The translations under genes and the position numbers were made by a program. A stretch of DNA of 64,000 nt from Hyphomicrobium sp. D-2 (lineage in GTDB: Bacteria > Pseudomonadota > Alphaproteobacteria > Rhizobiales > Hyphomicrobiaceae): NCBI RefSeq assembly GCF_029872155.1, contig NZ_JARXLA010000004.1, forward strand, positions 62,001 to 126,000. The letters run 5' to 3'. This document shows, in pieces, positions 60,473-64,000 of this stretch (positions are counted from its first letter, which is position 1; each line of letters starts with the position of its first letter). A model generated the notes under the pieces. The model had not been told where the DNA came from. It worked only from the letters and a program-made list of their open reading frames with translations, and ran no database searches.

Positions 60473-61079
60473 CGCCAGCACTCCATGCGATCGCGTGGGC
60501 ATCAGTATTTTATGGAGCTTCGATAGCGCAGCAGCCTGCATTTCTGATGACAGACCGGATTGTTTCGTGCGTCTGCTCAGCGAAATCTTTCACGCTCTGC
60601 ACGAAAACATCTAAAGTTTGGCCGTTCAGGATGGGAGTGATCCTGTAGTGCCATTGCAACTTTCTCGGGCAACTGAATTCGAAGATATGACGGGGGTCTG
60701 ACACACCTGTCATAAAGCGATGGCAGCAAGCTGCTGAGAGGCTCTCAGCTCGAATGTCGTCATCGTGGACCAACTCGACAAAAATCAGCTGCGCCGGGGC
60801 ACAGCCATGGAGCAACGCTGCTGGCGTTGTCTGCCAGTGGGCGCCAAGATTTTATCCTCAAGTGTGCGACGGCTATTTTCGTTTTCTGGCGGGACAGAAG
60901 AGCCATCGCCGCCATCAATGGAAACCGGTGCATTGATCGCGTAGCGGAAGCGAATATATCGCTTTGCTCCTGCAGCAGTTGGCGAAGCCTTCGGCCGCAG
61001 TACTCTGTCACCATCGTGTAGCAATGGTCCGAGCGGTTAAATTATCCCAGTCTCCGACCTGCCGGTGAAGCGATCACGA
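60473..61079. other. Possible gene remains between two minus-strand genes
   Basis: Overlapping minus-strand frames (60510-60815, 60785-61024, 60760-61014) carry partial protein-like stretches. One has alternating strands (RKLQWHYRITPILNGQTLDVFV) that recall a PAS-type sensor edge, but none forms a complete domain and they are out of frame with one another. This looks like a decayed gene. An intact small gene at 60510-60815 is the alternative. Confidence 0.3.
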
Positions 61080-61802
61080 TCATGCTTCTATGGCCAGTCG
61101 CCTGCGGCAATCCTTGAGACCATCAAAGATAAGACTATGCGTTAGCGCGACAGAAATATCGAGGCGCGCAGCAATATCCTTGAGCTTCCAACCTTCGAAC
61201 CGATGCAATTCGAACGCAATTCTTGTTCGCTCGGGAAGCTCGGAGATGGCCTTCATTACGAGACGCAATTCCTGCTGAGAACAGAATGCCTCTTCCGGGT
61301 TTGGCCGATCTTCGACGATCGTCTCTGGAGGGTACTCGCTGTCGAAATATGCGCGCTCAATCGAGAAACGCCTCAGCCAATCCAGGCATAGGTTGCGGAC
61401 GATCCTGCGAAGATAGCTAAGCGGTTCTTTAATGGGCCGATCTTCGGCGATTGATGTCTCCAGGCGCAAAAAGGCCTCCTGGACGACATCTTCTCCGCGC
61501 GCCCGATCTCTGACGAACATCGTCGCATAATCGACAAGTTCGCGCCGGAAGCCAGAATAGTAGTCAAAGCCTTTGATACGGCTGTCTACGCGCACGTTAT
61601 CATTCGCAATTGATGGTGCGGCGATCGCTGATTGCGTCTGCCGCACATTGTTATGCTGGACCTCGCAGCAGTGTGCGTCGCGCGCATGGATTGAGAACGG
61701 CACTGCCACCATGATGTTGATCGCTCTGTTCGCGCGACTGATGCGCTTCGCTCTCAGATGTCTGGCGCGGCGCGCCTTGGTCGGAGCACCGCCGTGGATC
61801 AC
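61080..61802 (-). CDS. ECF-type sigma factor (FecI-like)
   Basis: The conserved part (about residues 75-238) has region 2 (YYSGFRRELVDYATMFVRDRARGEDVVQEAFLRL in part: RARGEDVVQEAF) and region 4 (ISELPERTRIAFELHRFEGWKLKDIAARLDIS in part: LPERTRIAFELHRF), as in FecI-type ECF sigma factors. The first 70 residues are unconserved; an ATG at 61712 gives a shorter start. No FecR-like anti-sigma gene follows, unlike the usual fecI-fecR pair. It lies 30 bases after the autotransporter gene on the same strand and may be cotranscribed. Confidence 0.88.
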   Translation of the reverse strand: MIHGGAPTKARRARHLRAKRISRANRAINIMVAVPFSIHARDAHCCEVQHNNVRQTQSAIAAPSIANDNVRVDSRIKGFDYYSGFRRELVDYATMFVRDRARGEDVVQEAFLRLETSIAEDRPIKEPLSYLRRIVRNLCLDWLRRFSIERAYFDSEYPPETIVEDRPNPEEAFCSQQELRLVMKAISELPERTRIAFELHRFEGWKLKDIAARLDISVALTHSLIFDGLKDCRRRLAIEA

Positions 61803-61831
61803 ACGGCGGCGCCCAATCGCACGATGGGTGG

Positions 61832-64000
61832 TCAGAACTTCAGATTGAGCTTTGCGTTAAAGCCGCTCTCCTGAACGTCGGAGCCGAACTGGCCAGTGTA
61901 GGCCAGGCCGAACGAACCGGATTCCGAGAAAAGGAAGTCCGCACCGGCTTCGACCACTGCGACGTTCTCAGCCACCGACACGCCCACCACTGTGAAAGCA
62001 TCGCTGCCGGAAGTGAACGCATGCACCGACCTGCTTTCGATGTCGCCGAACGCACGCCGCCAGCCGAGCCCACCGCGCGCCACGGCGTGTACGCCGCCGA
62101 TCTCGAAGTTGGAGGAGACGCGCCCACCCAGTGTTGTTAATGCGGTGTCGGTTGTCTGGCCGTTCACGCCGAGAGCGATATCACCGAAGCTTTCCGCGAA
62201 GGCATCAGTCTGCAGTCGCACATAGGCCAGGTTCACATAGGGTTCGAACGCCATCCGCGCGATGCCGATGCGGTAGCCGAACTCGCCGAAAGCCTGCAGG
62301 TTATTGCCTGCATAGCTGGCTTCAGTGCTGCCTGTGTACGGGAAGCGGAACAGGTCCGCCTGGCGCTGGATGGTGACATCGCGCGAAGCCTTGAAGTCGT
62401 GCCAAGTGTAGGCAAAGCCAGAGCGGAACGCGAGCCCAGACCAGTTGGCGCCTGCGTAAAGACCAAGATGATAATTGTCGCTTGATCCTTCGAAGCCATT
62501 GGCGTCGCTGTAGGACGAATGACTGTAGCCGGCGAGTGCGCCGAGGCGCCAATTGTCCAGCACCGCCGCATCAGCACCGAACACGATACCGCCTGCGGAA
62601 CGATCAAGGTCAGAAGCGCCATAACCACCACCTTGCGACGCACCCCACGCGCCGAAGCCGGTGCCCCAGATTGCCAAACGCTCCAAAGATGCAGGTTGAT
62701 GATTGGCGGCGGGGCTATCCTTAAGCGACACCTGTTCCTCGCCGAGAGCAACAGCCGGCAATGAGGGCGCAGCGACCGAATTGAACGCATCGCGCATGCG
62801 GTTGTTCATGGCATCGCGAACAAAGTGGCTGTCTTCGATCACGGCGGAGCGGGCGGAGGCGTAGCCTTCGCCAGAGAGTCGATTAAACGCCGCGGGCGAG
62901 GCGCCCTGTGCCGCGTTGAGGATGGACTGGTAGACGTCGTTCGTCGGGGCAAGCGATGACAGTGCCTGAGCAACGGCAAACTGGTTCGGCGTCTGGGCGC
63001 GTGCTGCAAAGTTCGGGCCTGGAGGATCTGTCGGATCCGTAGGGTCGGTGGGGTCCGTTGGGTCAGTCGGATCGGTAGGATCTGTCGGGTCAGTCGGCCC
63101 CGAATAATTCGGATCAACCGCTGTGATAGTCAGGTTCACATCTTCGCCAGTATAGTCCACACGATAGGTGAGATAGTCGCCCGTGAACGTTGCACCGTTG
63201 GCAGCGTTGGCGAACTCGCCCTCAATATGGTCCGCGTTAAGAATATTGTAGTTCCAGCCGCCGGAGGCAGCCTGTGCGTAGTTTACGGTCGCGCTCGGAT
63301 TGATTTCTACTCGCCCGCCGTCGATCATCACGATGCCGTCCACAACCACTCTGTCGCTTTGGCCATTAGCGCCGATGTCGACGACGTATGTCGATCCCTG
63401 GTTGAGGTAGAGAGTGCCTCCCTCCCAGGAAGGGCCGCCTGCCTCCTCCGGAGTAAAGGTTGCGCCGCCGAGATCGAACGTCAGAGTACCGATATCGCCA
63501 TCAGCTGCGCCCGGCCGCAGGAAGCCGCCACTGTAAAAGTAGTTGAAGCTACCTGCTTCGGCTCGAATGGTGCCGGTGCCGCGAACGGTTCCATGCTGGT
63601 CTGCTTCCAGGGGATGAAACGTCATCGAGAGATCGATGCCGGCAGAGAAATATCCGACGTCAACCGCGCCGGCGACATTCAACGTTCCGAAGTTGATCTC
63701 GATAGATTCTGCGCTCAGCTTGCCGTTGGATTCGACGATGACGGTTCCGCCGGATAGCGAAGGGTAGAACCAACCTTTGGATGGGTTGTCGTACTGGTAC
63801 CGATGCTCGCCAATTCTCAGCCACCTTGCCGAGGCGTTCTGCGTGTTGACGGTGATCTCGGCTCCGGCGTCGCGTGTTCTTGCGGAAACCTTGTCATTCA
63901 GCGACGGCAATACGTCGGTTCCCGGAACGCCGGAGCCCGTCTGCTGCCATTTGGTGATGTCCGACCAATTGCCGATCCCGCCGCGCCAATCTGCGTTGAC
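61832..64000 (-). CDS. Autotransporter adhesin, C-terminal part (runs off the window)
   Basis: The minus-strand frame is open from 61832 to the window end at 64000; the first codons visible read W-R-G-G-I-G-N-W-S-D, a repeat typical of autotransporter passengers, so the start lies outside. A parallel beta-helix passenger is followed by a linker of about eight Pro-Thr-Asp repeats (63029-63100). The C-terminal beta-barrel domain (about the last 270 residues) starts near LERLAIWGTGFGAWG and ends with the terminal Phe of LNLKF. The barrel inserts into the outer membrane and exports the passenger. Confidence 0.93.
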   Translation of the reverse strand, partial: VNADWRGGIGNWSDITKWQQTGSGVPGTDVLPSLNDKVSARTRDAGAEITVNTQNASARWLRIGEHRYQYDNPSKGWFYPSLSGGTVIVESNGKLSAESIEINFGTLNVAGAVDVGYFSAGIDLSMTFHPLEADQHGTVRGTGTIRAEAGSFNYFYSGGFLRPGAADGDIGTLTFDLGGATFTPEEAGGPSWEGGTLYLNQGSTYVVDIGANGQSDRVVVDGIVMIDGGRVEINPSATVNYAQAASGGWNYNILNADHIEGEFANAANGATFTGDYLTYRVDYTGEDVNLTITAVDPNYSGPTDPTDPTDPTDPTDPTDPTDPTDPPGPNFAARAQTPNQFAVAQALSSLAPTNDVYQSILNAAQGASPAAFNRLSGEGYASARSAVIEDSHFVRDAMNNRMRDAFNSVAAPSLPAVALGEEQVSLKDSPAANHQPASLERLAIWGTGFGAWGASQGGGYGASDLDRSAGGIVFGADAAVLDNWRLGALAGYSHSSYSDANGFEGSSDNYHLGLYAGANWSGLAFRSGFAYTWHDFKASRDVTIQRQADLFRFPYTGSTEASYAGNNLQAFGEFGYRIGIARMAFEPYVNLAYVRLQTDAFAESFGDIALGVNGQTTDTALTTLGGRVSSNFEIGGVHAVARGGLGWRRAFGDIESRSVHAFTSGSDAFTVVGVSVAENVAVVEAGADFLFSESGSFGLAYTGQFGSDVQESGFNAKLNLKF
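63029..63102 (-). repeat. Tandem 9-base repeats encoding the Pro-Thr-Asp linker
   Basis: About eight near-identical 9-base units (GGATCGGTC-like, with wobble changes such as GGGTCAGTC and GGATCTGTC) encode Pro-Thr-Asp in the autotransporter. Each unit differs mostly at third codon positions, so the protein repeat is conserved while the DNA has drifted. Unit number could vary between strains. Confidence 0.85.

Noticed and set aside
63029-63102. CRISPR-like tandem array
   Set aside because: Units are 9 bases with no spacers and encode Pro-Thr-Asp in frame within the autotransporter.

Overview
The window is GC-rich chromosomal DNA of an alphaproteobacterium, most likely of the order Hyphomicrobiales (Rhizobiales). 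The evidence is the split proton-translocating transhydrogenase (pntA, pntA2, pntB) preceded by a tiny COX4-like membrane protein, a ccoNOQPGHS cluster, an IalB-family protein, bactofilin, DUF882 and ParBc_2 proteins, and a formate dehydrogenase of the Pseudomonas sp. 101 type. The genus cannot be fixed from the sequence alone. No tRNA, rRNA, CRISPR array or insertion sequence was recognised.

Layout. 1-7 kb: start of an MFS transporter, purE-purK, rpsU, an alpha/beta hydrolase, alanine dehydrogenase, a stand-alone SLATT-like membrane protein and a phosphoglycolate phosphatase. 7-21 kb: bactofilin, a secreted trypsin-like protease, the pnt operon, a small cytochrome c, a UbiB-like kinase, a Kup potassium transporter, oligoendopeptidase F and a sigma-54 response regulator. 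21-29 kb: LysR regulator, NAD-formate dehydrogenase, HPP membrane protein, a Tat-exported DUF882 protein, an OxyR-type regulator, a ParBc_2 protein and a Crp/Fnr regulator. 30-36 kb: cbb3 oxidase structural and assembly genes (no ccoI), ended by a strong terminator and followed by an exported Fe/Mn superoxide dismutase. 38-45 kb: a heavy-metal RND pump (adaptor, CusA/CzcA-type pump, DUF3240) divergent from a two-component system, with paired direct repeats between them. 45-48 kb: a three-gene ABC importer divergent from a second Crp/Fnr regulator, with a 14-bp palindrome between them.

48-59 kb is the most unusual part: a very large two-partner-secretion adhesin (tpsA), an IalB-like exported protein, the outer-membrane transporter tpsB, and then, tightly packed, ExbB, ExbD and TonB. 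The order and spacing suggest one secretion/adhesion unit with its own proton-motive energy module. The adhesin carries two complete copies of a TPS + GLUG module joined by YDG domains, and its reading frame is broken by a single-base shift in the first copy. The window closes with a luciferase-like monooxygenase, a gene-poor stretch with possible gene remains, an ECF sigma factor and the C-terminal part of a classical autotransporter.

The respiratory genes (formate dehydrogenase, transhydrogenase, cbb3 oxidase), the oxidative-stress genes (OxyR, SOD) and the FNR-type regulators fit a microaerobic-tolerant, metabolically flexible bacterium. The tps and autotransporter genes point to surface attachment. 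All calls rest on reading the sequence and on family knowledge; no database search was run.
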